Shown here in pieces: positions 38,410 to 48,037 of a stretch of 64,000 nt of DNA. The stretch is from positions 41,825 to 105,824 of the forward strand of contig JADJAL010000020.1 in assembly GCA_016704305.1 (NCBI GenBank), in the 5' to 3' direction. Positions within the stretch are counted from its first letter, which is position 1; each line of letters begins with the position of its first letter. Source of the stretch: Haliea sp. GTDB lineage: Bacteria > Pseudomonadota > Gammaproteobacteria > Pseudomonadales > Halieaceae. The notes beneath the pieces were generated by a model. It searched no databases. It had not been told where the DNA came from and worked only from the letters and a program-made list of their open reading frames with translations. The position numbers and the translations under genes were made by a program.

Positions 38410-40266
38410 TCAGTCGTTCGCGCTGACCTGATATTCAGACGACTGTCCACGCAGCACCTCGGCCAAGGCCATCTCCATCTGCAGCATCCGCGCTTCCTGC
38501 TGCTGGTTGGTCGATTCCTGCTTCTGGTTGGTCGATTCCTGCTCCGCGAGCAATTTGCGCAAGGACGCGATCTCAGCTTTCTGATCTTTGGTGACCGTCG
38601 TCAGCACCGCCACGATATCCATCGGCGACAGCGACTTGTGGTCGTTGCTGGCCACCAGCTCGGGTACGTCCTCGGCAATAAAACCCACGTACGCCTCGTC
38701 ACGCGAGTTCTTGTACACATAGCGCACCGGTGACAACGCTTCCAGCGCCGCATTGGCATCCTCGGCGCTGAGGGTTTCAATATTGTCCTTCAACTCACGC
38801 GAAGATGCATTGGTCCACACACCGCCCTTGGTCAGGCGAGCGCCGTTCCACACCGCGATGGTATCGCCCGACGCAATGTTCTTCGTGCCTATCCCCAACT
38901 TGTTGGCGGCGGGGTCGGAGCTGAACTGGCCATAGAGCAACGGCGTCTGCTGATTGTTGGTGATATAAAGCGTATTACTGCCTGTTTCGGCAAAACCCGC
39001 GTTCCAACCGAGAAAGACATTGCCACTGCCGGTCTTGTTGTTGTAACCCGCAGTATTGCCAATCGCCAGATTGTTGGAGCCGGTAGTGTTGCTGTAGAGC
39101 GTCGCAAAGCCCTGCGCGGCATTACCTACACCGGTGGTGTTTGAATACAACGACTTGCCGCCCACGGCATTATTCCACCTGCCGGAAACATTGCTGTACA
39201 TGGAGGTCGAGCCGAACGCGGTGTTTTGTCACCCGGTGGTGTTGGAATAAAGCGTCTGGAAACCACTGGCCGCATTGCCACTGCCAGTGGTGTTGACAGG
39301 GAGCGAGTCTTTGCCATTGCCCGTGTTGAAGTTGCCGGTGGTATTGGACGAGAGCGAACCGGTGCCACTGGCCGTGTTGGCGTTGCCGGTGGTATTGTTC
39401 AAGAGCGAGTAAGCGCCGGTGGCGGTGTTGAATTCGCCGGTGGTATTGAAATAGAGCGACTGATGGCCACTGGCCGTGTTGGCGTTGCCGGTGGTACTGG
39501 AAAAAAGCGAATGAGTGCCGGTGGCTGTGTTGAAATCGCCGGTGGTGTTGGAATAGAGCGACTGATAGCCACTGGCCGTGTTATAGCTGCCGGTGGTATT
39601 GGAAGCCAGCGAATAGAAGCCGCTGACCGTGTTGGATTCGCCGGTGGTATTTGACAAGAGCGAATAAGCGCCGGTCGCGGTGTTGTATTCGCCGGTGGTG
39701 TTGAAAGAGAGCGAATCGGTGCCACTGGCCGTGTTATAGCTGCCGGTGGTGTTGGAATAGAGCGAAGTGGTGCCAAAGGCCGTGTTATAGCTGCCGGTGG
39801 TATTGGATGACAGTGCATGTACGCCACTGGCCGTATTGATGCTGCCGGTGGTATTTGACACGAGCGAATAAGCGCCGGTCGCGGTGTTGTATTCGCCGGT
39901 GGTATTGTAATAGAGCGAATAAGCGCCTGTGCCGGTGTTGAATTGGCCGATGGTGTTGGAATAAAGCGAACTTTCGCCACTGGCCGTGTTGTAGTCGCCA
40001 GTGGTGTTGCTGTACAGCGAATTTGCGCCGCTGGCTGTATTGCTCACGCCACCGGTGTTATAGAAAAGTGATAAGTAACCAATGGCCGTGTTGTACTCGC
40101 CAGGGCCTATTCTAAGAGCTGAATCGCCAAAAGCAGTGTTATAGTTTCCAGTGCCGCCAGCCTCGAAACCATAGGCCGTTTCACCTACCGCCTGCACCTG
40201 ACTGGAACCCAGCGCGATGGCACTGGCCAAGCATACGTAAACTAGTGTTTTTTCATTCATGCCCAT
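38410..40266 (-). CDS. 17-residue-repeat surface protein with S74 peptidase/chaperone domain, interrupted by an in-frame stop
   Basis: Signal peptide (LVYVCLASAIALGSSQVQA), then about 22 repeats of a 17-residue unit with consensus NTASGxxSLYSNTTGxY, then a linker (VFLGWNAGFAETGSNTLYI), a C-terminal S74/endosialidase-chaperone domain (SSRELKDNIETLSAEDANAAL ... YVGFIAEDVPEL) and a coiled coil that would trimerise (EIASLRKLLAEQESTNQKQ). S74 domains auto-cleave after folding repeat-rich trimers such as phage tail spikes. A TGA at 39229-39231 stops the frame between repeats 18 and 19; the frame on either side is the same, so no indel is involved. Start: the ATG at 40266 has AAGGTGG upstream. Resembles trimeric autotransporter heads, but no YadA anchor is present. 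Confidence 0.7.
39232..40150 (-). repeat. 51-bp tandem repeats encoding the NTASG unit
   Basis: Consecutive 51-bp units (17 codons) with strong local identity, for example CCGGTGGTGTTGGAATAGAG on the plus strand recurring with small variation. They continue on the other side of the stop codon at 39229 to about 39030. Regular unit length with no spacer diversity of the CRISPR kind; clearly coding. Confidence 0.85.
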
Positions 40267-40466
40267 AATCGCCACCTTTTTGCGCATTTATCTGACAGTC
40301 CTATCGTGGGGATATTCTTCCTCCTCGATGACCTCACGATAACACCATTCTCAGCCACTCGCCTGAGCATAATTGTGACCAGGTGTTGATTTGCCGCTGT
40401 CAGCACATGGCGGGTGTTGATCGTCTGTCGCCGCCGCAACGCACGCAAGACCCGGCGCGACACGAC

Positions 40467-41453
40467 CTACATCGCCAGATTCACGAGATTTTCTATCAGC
40501 GCCGCGCCAACCCAGGTCAGCGGCGGGATGATCAGGTAGAACAGCAGCGTGGTGATGTTGCCGACATCGAAAGGCCAGGTTGATTGTTGTGCTATTTCAC
40601 GCCGGTAGTTGAGCAGCGGCAACAGCGTGTCGATACCCGCTGCCGCGACATGGACGCCGCTCGCGCCTTCGAGCACTGCTTCGATGCGCTCGTTCAGTGC
40701 GACCAGTTCCTGTTGCTTCAACCGGACAAGGCGCTGGTGCAGCGGCCACACCGGAATGACGAAAATAATGATCAGCGGGCCCAGTATCGCCAAGGCGCCG
40801 GGGACGCTCTCGGCAAGATCCAGCCCACCTTCGAGGTTAATCAGCGGGAACAGCGCCAGCGCGCCAATCACTGCCAAACTGGAGCTGATTGCAACCCGCG
40901 CGAAGGGCAGTAGCTTGCGCGTGCTCAACAGGGTCACGCGCACGTGATCTCCGCCCAGGCGACCGAAGACCACTGCCTGCTGCAACAACATGACGATCAC
41001 CGTGGTCATTACGATCCAGACCATCAGGGTACCGCCAGCAGTCAGGGCGCCCGAGAAGTTCGACAACATGGCGTCCGTGGCAGCGGACACCGAGCCGCGA
41101 ATAAAACTGAGATGCGCATAACCCGCCAGCGCCCCGCCGCACAGGCTGAGCAGCGTGCGGCGCAGGCTGGCCGAGTCCAGGCGCGCATGAAAGCGCTCGT
41201 ACGCGACATCGCCCAGGTCCAGTATCGGCCGCAGTGCCGCAAGCGCCTCCTGCGCTTTCGCAGTAATAAAACTGAACACCGGTATGATATAGGCGATGAT
41301 CAGGCCAAAAAACAACGCCGGTGGCCTGTGCTCGCCCGCCCCTGCTGCGCCGGCGTAAAACAGCGGCAACAGCACAGCCAGCAGCAGCAATCCGGTCAGC
41401 GTCCTGCCGTAACGCAGCGGCAGGATCAGCTTGAGTACCCAGATTTTATGCAT
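40467..41453 (-). CDS. Polytopic membrane protein of unknown function
   Basis: 328 residues with about eight hydrophobic segments (LTGLLLLAVLLPLFYAGAA, LFFGLIIAYIIPVFSFITA, LMVWIVMTTVIVMLLQQAVVF, ALAILGPLIIIFVIPVW, LLFYLIIPPLTWVGAALIENLVNL). Between segments 6 and 7 is a soluble helical region (RLVRLKQQELVALNERIEAVLEG). I recognise no family. It ends 36 bases beyond the WS/DGAT stop on the same strand, so it is probably cotranscribed with the acyltransferase and may serve lipid metabolism. Confidence 0.6.
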   Translation of the reverse strand: MHKIWVLKLILPLRYGRTLTGLLLLAVLLPLFYAGAAGAGEHRPPALFFGLIIAYIIPVFSFITAKAQEALAALRPILDLGDVAYERFHARLDSASLRRTLLSLCGGALAGYAHLSFIRGSVSAATDAMLSNFSGALTAGGTLMVWIVMTTVIVMLLQQAVVFGRLGGDHVRVTLLSTRKLLPFARVAISSSLAVIGALALFPLINLEGGLDLAESVPGALAILGPLIIIFVIPVWPLHQRLVRLKQQELVALNERIEAVLEGASGVHVAAAGIDTLLPLLNYRREIAQQSTWPFDVGNITTLLFYLIIPPLTWVGAALIENLVNLAM

Positions 41454-41465
41454 GCAAGCGCAGTC

Positions 41466-43120
41466 TCACTTACGCCTGAGCTTGGGTTTCACGGCTGCTC
41501 TCGTGGTGGTTGCAGGGCGTTTGCCAGCCAACTTCTTCGTGGCGACTTTTTGGGCGGAAACTTTTTTCGCAGCAGTTTTCTTTGCGGCAGGTTTGCTGGC
41601 GCCTGACTTTTGGTTGCCGGCTTTTGTGCACCAGACTTCATTGCCGTGGGTTTCTTTGCCCGCGATTTTGCCGTGCTCTTCTTCGCCGCACTCTTCCTGC
41701 CACCGGCAGCACGCAATCCGGCGACCTCCTCCAGTTCCACCAGCGCCTCCTCGAGATAATCGATCATGCGCTGGACTTCCGGCAGCGAGCGCCGGCACGC
41801 GACGATGCCGAAATCCAGGCTCTTCGCATAGCTCACAAGCGTAATGTTCATCGCAAACCCGTCGAACACGATCGACGCCGGGTAAATACCGTCCAGCCGC
41901 GCGCCGTTCCAGAACAACTGCTGGCGCGGACCGGGCACATTCGATATGACAGTGCTGAAGGCCGGAAACTGCGCCGCCAGGCCCAGCATCGTGGTGAGCA
42001 GCGCCGGCAATTGCGTCAGCTGCATGAAGATCATTGCCTCGCGGGAGCTCAGCCCCTTGAGCAGGTCCTTGCCCGCGCGCATCGACGCCTGGATGGTCCG
42101 CAGGCGTTGTTCCGGGTCTTCCGTGTTGGTGGCGAGATCCGCAGTGATAAAGCCCACCGCATTGCCGGCACTGAAATCGTCCTTCTCACGCAGCGACACG
42201 GGTGCCATGGCCTTGAGCGAATGCTTGGGTAACTCGTGGTGGCCCATCAGGTAACGCCGCAGCGCGCCGGAGCACATCGCCAGAACGACATCATTCACCG
42301 TACCGTCGACGGCCTTGCAGACGGCCTGGATGCGATCGAAATCCCAAGACTGAGCGACAAAGCGCCGCGCCCCCGCCACGCGCGTATTGATCGATGTGCG
42401 CGGCACATTGTGCCAGGGCACAGCGAGGTTTCCACTGCCCCCGAAAAATGCGCCGCCGAACCGGCGCAGCGCGCCTAACACCTGTGCAGAGCTGTTAAAC
42501 TGCTGCTTGAGCGCATCGGCCACCGTGCGCAATTCCGACGCATTGGGCGCAGCGCGCCGTGACTTTTTCGCGCCGACGGCTGCCAGGTACCGTTGGTAAG
42601 CCTTCATCGACATCGGCAGGTCGTAGCTGCGAAACGCGGGATCTGTTGAGCACACACTCTGGTTCAATTGCATGGACGCCACGCCGTCAATCGCGGCGTG
42701 ATGCATCTTCATATACACGGCGAGCTGATGGTTCTGCAGACCCTCTATCAGGTGCAATTCCCACAGCGGCCGATTGCGATCCAGCAGCGTGCTGTGCAGT
42801 CGCGATACCAGCGCAAACAGCTCGCGAAAGCGACCGGGGCTCGGCAGCGCGGAGTGTCGCACGTGGTAGTCCATATCAATGCTCTGATCCTTCTCCCAAT
42901 AGAGCGGGCCCATCGGACCGGCGCGACCCGTGGTGACAAACTCACCAAAGGGTTCGCGGAAATCGTCGCCACTGAGCCCGTCCATCGTCAGTTCGCCGAC
43001 AAACTCCTGTACGCTCACACCTCGGGGCAAGGTGTACAGGTTGACGCCACCGACATGCATGGGAGTCTCACGCTTTTCTGCTAGCAGGAATGCTGCGCTT
43101 GTCAGGTCTATTCGTCGCAT
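41466..43120 (-). CDS. Wax ester synthase/DGAT with lysine/alanine-rich C-terminal tail
   Basis: WS/DGAT bifunctional acyltransferase that esterifies acyl-CoA to fatty alcohols or diacylglycerol. The catalytic HHxxxDG motif is HHAAIDG, with RRIDLTSAAFLLAEKRETPMHVGG at the start and NVPGPRQQLFWNGARL (the conserved NVPGP block) in the second half. After residue about 455 a tail begins: SAAKKSTAKSRAKKPTAMKS. As sequenced it ends at 41489 in a poor frame. If one A is added to the AAAA at 41608-41611 (minus strand), it continues as SKPAAKKTAAKKVSAQKVAT and ends KPKLRRK at 41466, which is much like histone H1 or PhaF-type AKP repeats. I think the longer version is the true end. Start ATG 43120. Confidence 0.85.
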
Positions 43121-43276
43121 GGATTTCGCCTCATAAGATCGGTTGTTAGCTGCCTATACTACCGCGTCTGCGTAAAACGCACACAAGGTTACGGCCGCAT
43201 TGTCACACCTGCAGCGCCTGTCTCGTCTATAAGGTAAGCCACACAAACTGGGCAAACCACAGGGGAGGACGAAATC

Positions 43277-43860
43277 ATGTTCAGGTCACTCGCGCGCCGC
43301 TGGCTGCGGAGTTTCTCGCAGCGCTACCAATACGATACCGGCTACATGGAAGCCATGTTGCAGCACAACCCACTATTGTTCCTGAAATTCGCGTCGCTCA
43401 CGCTGTTGTCCTCGCATCGCCGCGGTATTCCCCCGGCGCCGCTGTGGACAGCCCGCATCCGCGCCGCACTGGGGAAGATTGCGGGCCCTGCGTGCAGCTG
43501 GTGTGCAACATGGCGCTGGAGGACGGTATTGAGCCAGCCGTCGTTGCCGCTGTTGTCGCTGCCGACCTGGCAGCGCTGGATGAGGACTGTGCATTGGCAT
43601 TGCAGTTTACCGAGAGCGTGCTGGCGCGCGACCCTGGCGCGGAGCACTTGCGCGAGCGCGTGCGCCTCGCCTGGGGCGAGGACGGGATACTGTCGTTGGC
43701 CATGGGCATCAGCACAAGCCGCGTCTATCCCACGGTGAAATACGTACTCGGGCATGGCCTCGCCTGCAGCCGCGTGCACATCGCGCAACGCACCGTGGCA
43801 CCGATGCCGCTTCCGTCCGCTACAATGGCGCACACCGCAATTGGAGGCGTTTCCCCATGA
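43277..43860 (+). CDS. Carboxymuconolactone decarboxylase-like protein, frameshifted
   Basis: About 194 residues after repair. The N-terminal frame (MFRSLARRWLRSFSQRYQYDTGYME) runs to TARIRAA, then the frame shifts near 43465 and continues TGEDCGPCVQLVCNMALEDGI. The CGPC dithiol in a helix followed by a regular helical region is the AhpD/CMD-like pattern (disulfide reductase or gamma-carboxymuconolactone decarboxylase). Function is inferred from this motif only. Its stop overlaps the next start by ATGA, the first of a series of overlaps down to the sigma factor at 44889. Confidence 0.55.
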
Positions 43861-44258
43861 AGGACCGGATCATTACGATCACCGCCCTGCTCCTCGGGTT
43901 CGCCATGCTGGCCAATGGCGCCTGGCAACTGGCCGCGCCGGAGGGCTGGTACTGGGCCATCCCCGGCGTGCCGGACCGCGGCCCATTCAACCAGCACTTC
44001 GTGCGCGACCTCGGCATCATCTACGCGATGACGGGCATCGGCCTGATCCTCGGCGCACTGCAGCCACAGCAGCGCTTCGGCTTTTGGTGGGCGCCCTGCT
44101 TCTGGCTGGTCGGACACGCACTGTTTCATGTGTGGGAAGTGCTGGTGGGGCTGTGCGGTCCCGCATCGCTGCTGCAGGATTTTGCCGGCGTCACGCTACC
44201 CGCCCTGATAAGCCTCGCACTGTTGTTGAGCGCACGCCGTGACCGCGCTTTCCAATAG
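43857..44258 (+). CDS. Small four-helix membrane protein
   Basis: 133 residues with about four hydrophobic segments: IITITALLLGFAMLANGAWQL, LGIIYAMTGIGLILGAL, WWAPCFWLVGHALFHVWEVLV and GVTLPALISLALLLS. His residues in the third segment (GHALFHVWE) are notable in a gene that neighbours a SCO1-like copper protein, but no ligand role is shown. Start ATG 43857 overlaps the preceding stop, and the end overlaps the next start by 20 bases. Confidence 0.65.
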   Translation: MKDRIITITALLLGFAMLANGAWQLAAPEGWYWAIPGVPDRGPFNQHFVRDLGIIYAMTGIGLILGALQPQQRFGFWWAPCFWLVGHALFHVWEVLVGLCGPASLLQDFAGVTLPALISLALLLSARRDRAFQ

Positions 44259-44892
44259 ACATCACGCGGCAGGCTGGCTGATTGCGCTGGCGATTGTCTG
44301 CGGCCTGGCACTGAGTCAACTGTTCGGGCGCACGGCACCGCCGACGGCACAGCACGTCGAACTGGAGTGGCTCGAGCGCCCGCGTCCGGTGGCGGCATTC
44401 ACACTTGTGTCGACGCAAGGTGAAATCACCGACGCCGCGCTGCGCGGCCACTGGCAATTGCTCGCACTGGGATTTACGCACTGTCCCGACCTGTGCCCAA
44501 CGACACTCGCGCAACTGGCCGCACTGCAGGCAACGATGGCCGATGATCCCGTGCGAGTCATCTTTGTGTCGGTCGACCCCGAGCGCGACTCGCCGGCGCG
44601 TTTGGCGGCGTACGCGCAATTTTTTGGCACGGAATTTATCGGCATTACCGGTGAGTTGGAGCAGTTACAGCGCCTGGCGCATTCATTGGGCATGGACTTT
44701 CGCCATGATCGCGCGGGTGACGGTCCCGGCGACAATCTCGACGACAAACTCGACGACAATCCTCGCATCAGCCACTCGCCGACCATCGCGGTGATCGGGC
44801 CCGACGGCTTGCTGCGCGGTCGTTTGCGACCGGGGTTTGATACACAACAAGCCGCGCGGGAATTGACCGCGCGCATGCACAGTCCCTCGTGA
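44239..44892 (+). CDS. SCO1/SenC family copper chaperone-like thioredoxin-fold protein
   Basis: 217 residues. A membrane anchor (AAGWLIALAIVCGLALSQLF) is followed by a SCO1/SenC domain: GFTHCPDLCPTTLAQLAAL holds the copper-binding CxxxCP, VIFVSVDPERDSP is the following strand, and the conserved third ligand His is in SHSPTIAVIGPDG. SCO proteins deliver Cu to the CuA site of cytochrome c oxidase or act as thiol reductases. An insert GDGPGDNLDDKLDDNPRIS of acidic residues is unusual. GTG start at 44239, inside the previous gene; its stop overlaps the sigma factor start. Confidence 0.85.
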   Translation: MTALSNRHHAAGWLIALAIVCGLALSQLFGRTAPPTAQHVELEWLERPRPVAAFTLVSTQGEITDAALRGHWQLLALGFTHCPDLCPTTLAQLAALQATMADDPVRVIFVSVDPERDSPARLAAYAQFFGTEFIGITGELEQLQRLAHSLGMDFRHDRAGDGPGDNLDDKLDDNPRISHSPTIAVIGPDGLLRGRLRPGFDTQQAARELTARMHSPS

Positions 44893-45779
44893 ACAGCACA
44901 GCAACAACGGATCTTTTCGAGCAACAGCGGCCGCGACTACTGTCGCTCGCCTACCGCATGCTCGGCGAGATACAGGCGGCGGAAGACGTGGTGCAGGAGA
45001 GCTGGCTGCGCTGGTCGGCAGCATCGCCGGGCAGTGTCGTATCGCCGGGGCCCTGGCTGACCCAGGTCGTTACCCGAATCGCAATTGACCAACTGCGCTC
45101 GGCACGCCAGCGCCGTGAGGTGTATACCGGGCCGTGGCTGCCCGAACCCATCATCAGCGATGAGGACGGCGGCCCGGGCCGACTGATGGCGCTGGCGCAG
45201 GAGTGCGAGCTGGCGCTGCTGTGGTCGCTGGAGCGCCTGGCGGAGGAAGAGCGCGCCGCCTTCCTGTTGCACCAGGTGTTTGAAACCTCCTATGCGGAAA
45301 TCGCGCGCACGCTGGACAAGTCCGAACAGGCCTGTCGCCAACTGGTGAGCCGGGCGCGCCAACGCGTGCAGGACGCCTCGCCACGCTTCGACACCACGCG
45401 CGAGCAGCTGGAAAAAACGCTACTGGCATTTGCCGCCGCGGCAGCCAGCGGCGACAGGGAGGAAGTCCTGCGCCTGCTGGCGCCTGACGTGCTCGCCCTG
45501 AGCGACGGCGGCGGCCTGGTGAGCGCGGCGCGCATACCATTGCACGGGCCAGAGCGGGTCGCGCAGGTGTACACGCATATCGCCAGCAAGCGCTCTGCCG
45601 TCGATGAACTGAAGCTGCTGCGGGTCAACGGGCAACCCGCGCTGGTGCGACTGGCCGGTGACGATGGCGACATGATCTTCACCGTGCGTGTCAATCAGCA
45701 CGGACAGATCTGTTGGCTGTATACGCTGCGCAATCCACGAAAACTTGCGGTGGTGAAGGCGCTGCGTCAGCCGCATTAA
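44889..45779 (+). CDS. ECF sigma factor, SigJ-like with SnoaL C-terminal domain
   Basis: 296 residues. Region 2 (PRLLSLAYRMLGEIQAAEDVVQESWLRW) near residues 15-45 and region 4 (RLAEEERAAFLLHQVFETSYAEIARTLDKSEQACRQLVSRARQR) near 115-165 identify an ECF sigma factor. The C-terminal 120 residues (LEKTLLAFAAAAASGDREEVLRLL ... LLRVNGQPALVRLAGDDGDMIF) form a SnoaL-like domain, as in ECF41/SigJ factors, where it replaces an anti-sigma factor. ECF41 sigma genes are typically next to CMD or oxidoreductase genes, which matches the CMD-like gene upstream. GTG 44889 overlaps the SCO1 stop (GTGA). Confidence 0.85.
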   Translation: MNSTATTDLFEQQRPRLLSLAYRMLGEIQAAEDVVQESWLRWSAASPGSVVSPGPWLTQVVTRIAIDQLRSARQRREVYTGPWLPEPIISDEDGGPGRLMALAQECELALLWSLERLAEEERAAFLLHQVFETSYAEIARTLDKSEQACRQLVSRARQRVQDASPRFDTTREQLEKTLLAFAAAAASGDREEVLRLLAPDVLALSDGGGLVSAARIPLHGPERVAQVYTHIASKRSAVDELKLLRVNGQPALVRLAGDDGDMIFTVRVNQHGQICWLYTLRNPRKLAVVKALRQPH

Positions 45780-45812
45780 CGGCTACAATGGCGCTTTTTC
45801 GAGCCTTACCCG

Positions 45813-46697
45813 ATGACAGCCGAGCGGCACGCCATTCGCCACGCGATCTATCTCTCCGTACTGATGGTGCTGCTCGGCAGCACCGCGGCGGCGGCGACCA
45901 AGTATGTCTCCGCCCACGTCAGCACAGAAGGGATTATCGCGGTGCAGTACTTCGTGTGCACCCTGCTGTGCCTGCCGCGCATCCTGCGGCCGGGCCTGCG
46001 CAGCCTGCGCACGGAGCGACTGGGCCTGCACCTGATGCGAGGACTGGTCGGCGTGGTGAGCTTTTACCTGTTCTATGCGGCGCTCGGTCACATTCCAATG
46101 ATGGACGCGATGATGCTGCGCCAGAGCGCTCCGCTGACCGTGCCACTGGTGGTGTGGTTATGGGGCCGGGAGACCATCCCCAGGAGCGCGTGGCTGCCGC
46201 TGCTGGTCGGGTTTGTGGGCATTGCCATTATCCTGCGTCCATCACCCGCCGGGCTCAGTTGGTGGCACGCCGGCGGTTTCCTGTCGGCGCTGGGCCTGGC
46301 GATCTCCATGGTGGCGACGCGCAAACTTGCCACCACCGAACCGACCGTGCGGATATTGTTCTACTACTGCGTTTTGTCGCTGGCCTGCGTACTGCCCTTT
46401 ACCATCGGTGACTTCAGCGACCTCGCGGTGCTGGACTGGCTGGCCATGATCTACATCGGCGCCGCGATCTACTGGGTACTGGAACTGTACACACGCGCCT
46501 ACGGCATGGCGCCCACCGCCGCGATCGCGCCGATCAATTACTTTGCCGTGGTTTTAGCGGGATTCTGGGGTTGGCTGTTCTGGAACCAGGTGCCGGACCA
46601 CTGGTCGGTGCTGGGAAGTGTACTGGTGATCACCGGTGGCCTGTTGACCCTGTATCTGGCGCGCGGCGACGGTCCCGGGCAACCCGCAGCCAGTTGA
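45813..46697 (+). CDS. EamA/DMT superfamily permease
   Basis: 294 residues with ten predicted hydrophobic segments arranged as two EamA repeats: the first LSVLMVLLGSTAAAATKYVS to SAPLTVPLVVWLW, the second HAGGFLSALGLAISMVATRKLA to VLGSVLVITGGLLTLYLARG. Members export or import metabolites and amino acids; substrate not predictable. ATG 45813 lies 33 bases after the sigma factor stop. The ribosome site is weak. Confidence 0.8.
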   Translation: MTAERHAIRHAIYLSVLMVLLGSTAAAATKYVSAHVSTEGIIAVQYFVCTLLCLPRILRPGLRSLRTERLGLHLMRGLVGVVSFYLFYAALGHIPMMDAMMLRQSAPLTVPLVVWLWGRETIPRSAWLPLLVGFVGIAIILRPSPAGLSWWHAGGFLSALGLAISMVATRKLATTEPTVRILFYYCVLSLACVLPFTIGDFSDLAVLDWLAMIYIGAAIYWVLELYTRAYGMAPTAAIAPINYFAVVLAGFWGWLFWNQVPDHWSVLGSVLVITGGLLTLYLARGDGPGQPAAS

Positions 46698-46765
46698 ATC
46701 CGCCGTCAGGCGGCAGCGTGCGAGTGATTACGGCGCAGCTTCAGGGCCTGCGCACGCGACGTCCC

Positions 46766-47071
46766 TTACTGTTGTGCAATGGCCGTTGTCTTGCTCTCGT
46801 AGGCGCTGCGCCGGTCGGCGTTGTAGTCCAGCCCGGTCTTGCGCGTATCCGCCTGGCTGCGCCAGGTCTTGGGCTTCGGCTTCGCGCCATAGCTGCTGCC
46901 GGAATCCAGGTTGGCAGGTTTTACGCGCACCTCTTCCCGGGCGCTGGCCGTTTCACAGGCTTTGTCGGTAAAGCTGGTTTCGCCCGTGTCGTTATCCACG
47001 CACATATATACCCGTGCCGCCGCCAGTTGCGGCACCATCAGCAGCATTGCTATAACAATAAGCCTATTCAT
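46766..47071 (-). CDS. DUF4124-type exported protein
   Basis: 101 residues. Signal peptide IVIAMLLMVPQLAAA, then VYMCVDNDTGETSFTDKACETA, which matches the DUF4124 pattern (YRCVDANGxxxFTDxPC) of small periplasmic proteins with a disulfide pair. The rest is a basic, polar tail (KPKPKTWRSQADTRKTGLDYN). ATG 47071. Confidence 0.72.
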   Translation of the reverse strand: MNRLIVIAMLLMVPQLAAARVYMCVDNDTGETSFTDKACETASAREEVRVKPANLDSGSSYGAKPKPKTWRSQADTRKTGLDYNADRRSAYESKTTAIAQQ

Positions 47072-47193
47072 TTTACAACCCCCATTCTTCTGGGCTATAT
47101 CCCAGATTGCGCCAGATTAGAACGGGGGCGGCGCCAGAAGCGACAGAAATGTGGAGATTTCTCCAGATAATGGTGAGGCCGGGACCTTGGAAG

Positions 47194-47760
47194 TCAGAGG
47201 CTTTCAGCCTGGCGCGCGCCACTGTCGACACTGGACAGGAGTGCCAGCGCCTCGTCACACCACGCGAGAAACTGCTGGCCCTGGCCGAGGCCGCGTATCA
47301 ACGCCAGGTACGCTCCCTTGCTGCGCGTTGGCAGGGACAGCGGGTCACCATAGTGCTGGACGCGGATTTTTTCGTACATGTACAGCAGCCGCATCATCTC
47401 CTTGCGGCGATCCGTGATCTCGGCCGCCAGGTGCGCGGCATTCCCGGCGCTTAAGTTGTACAGCTTGATCACCAGTTCGTCCTTGGCCGTCTGGGTTTTG
47501 GACTGGCTGTACACCCAGTCCGCCAGCGCCTCCCGGCCGGCCTTGGTCAGTCCGTAGACGATTTTGTTTGGCTTCCCGCTCTGGTGCACTTCCCGCCTGT
47601 TGAGCCAGGATTTTTCCGCGAGCTTGTGCAGCTCCTGGTAAATCTGTTGGTGGGAGGCGTGCCAGAAAAAGCCCATCGAGGTTTCGAAATCCCGGGCCAG
47701 TTCGTAACCCGACAGATCGTTGTCGAGCAAAGCCGTCATGATTGCGTGCGCAAGCGCCAT
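47194..47760 (-). CDS. PadR-family transcriptional regulator
   Basis: 188 residues. The winged helix is clear: ALAHAIMTALLDNDLSGYELARDF, FWHASHQQIYQELHKLAEKSWL and KIVYGLTKAGREALADWV. The C-terminal helical PadR_C-like part (KDELVIKLYNLSAGNAAHLA ... RLLYMYEKIRVQHYGD) follows. I chose ATG 47760 because the HTH begins there; the open frame upstream is not conserved. It lies divergent to the AI-2E-type permease, separated by 277 bases, so it may control it. Confidence 0.85.
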   Translation of the reverse strand: MALAHAIMTALLDNDLSGYELARDFETSMGFFWHASHQQIYQELHKLAEKSWLNRREVHQSGKPNKIVYGLTKAGREALADWVYSQSKTQTAKDELVIKLYNLSAGNAAHLAAEITDRRKEMMRLLYMYEKIRVQHYGDPLSLPTRSKGAYLALIRGLGQGQQFLAWCDEALALLSSVDSGARQAESL

Positions 47761-48037
47761 TCGATTACTTCCCGTACTGTGATGCCCTGCGTCTGCAGCG
47801 ATTGGCGCAGCGGTGTGCCAGCTGCCTGCGCGCCGAGCAGGGACCGTGGACTGCAAACAGTTCGCAGCCGTTATCCCTGCGGCAAAGGCCAGCAAAGTCT
47901 AGCATGCCCACCCGCTGAGTGAGGCAGGCTTGTTGCAAGACTGCAGCGCATGGAGCGCGACAACCGGCACCGGGCATTGGTGCGCGACCGCGCATTGGCT
48001 AGACTGCGGGGTAAATCGCACGTCACGGGAGAACAGC

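Noticed and set aside
39030..40150. Regular 51-bp repeats that could look like a CRISPR array
   Set aside because: No constant repeat with unique spacers. The unit is wholly coding (17 residues), drifts throughout, and sits inside a gene with signal peptide and S74 domain.
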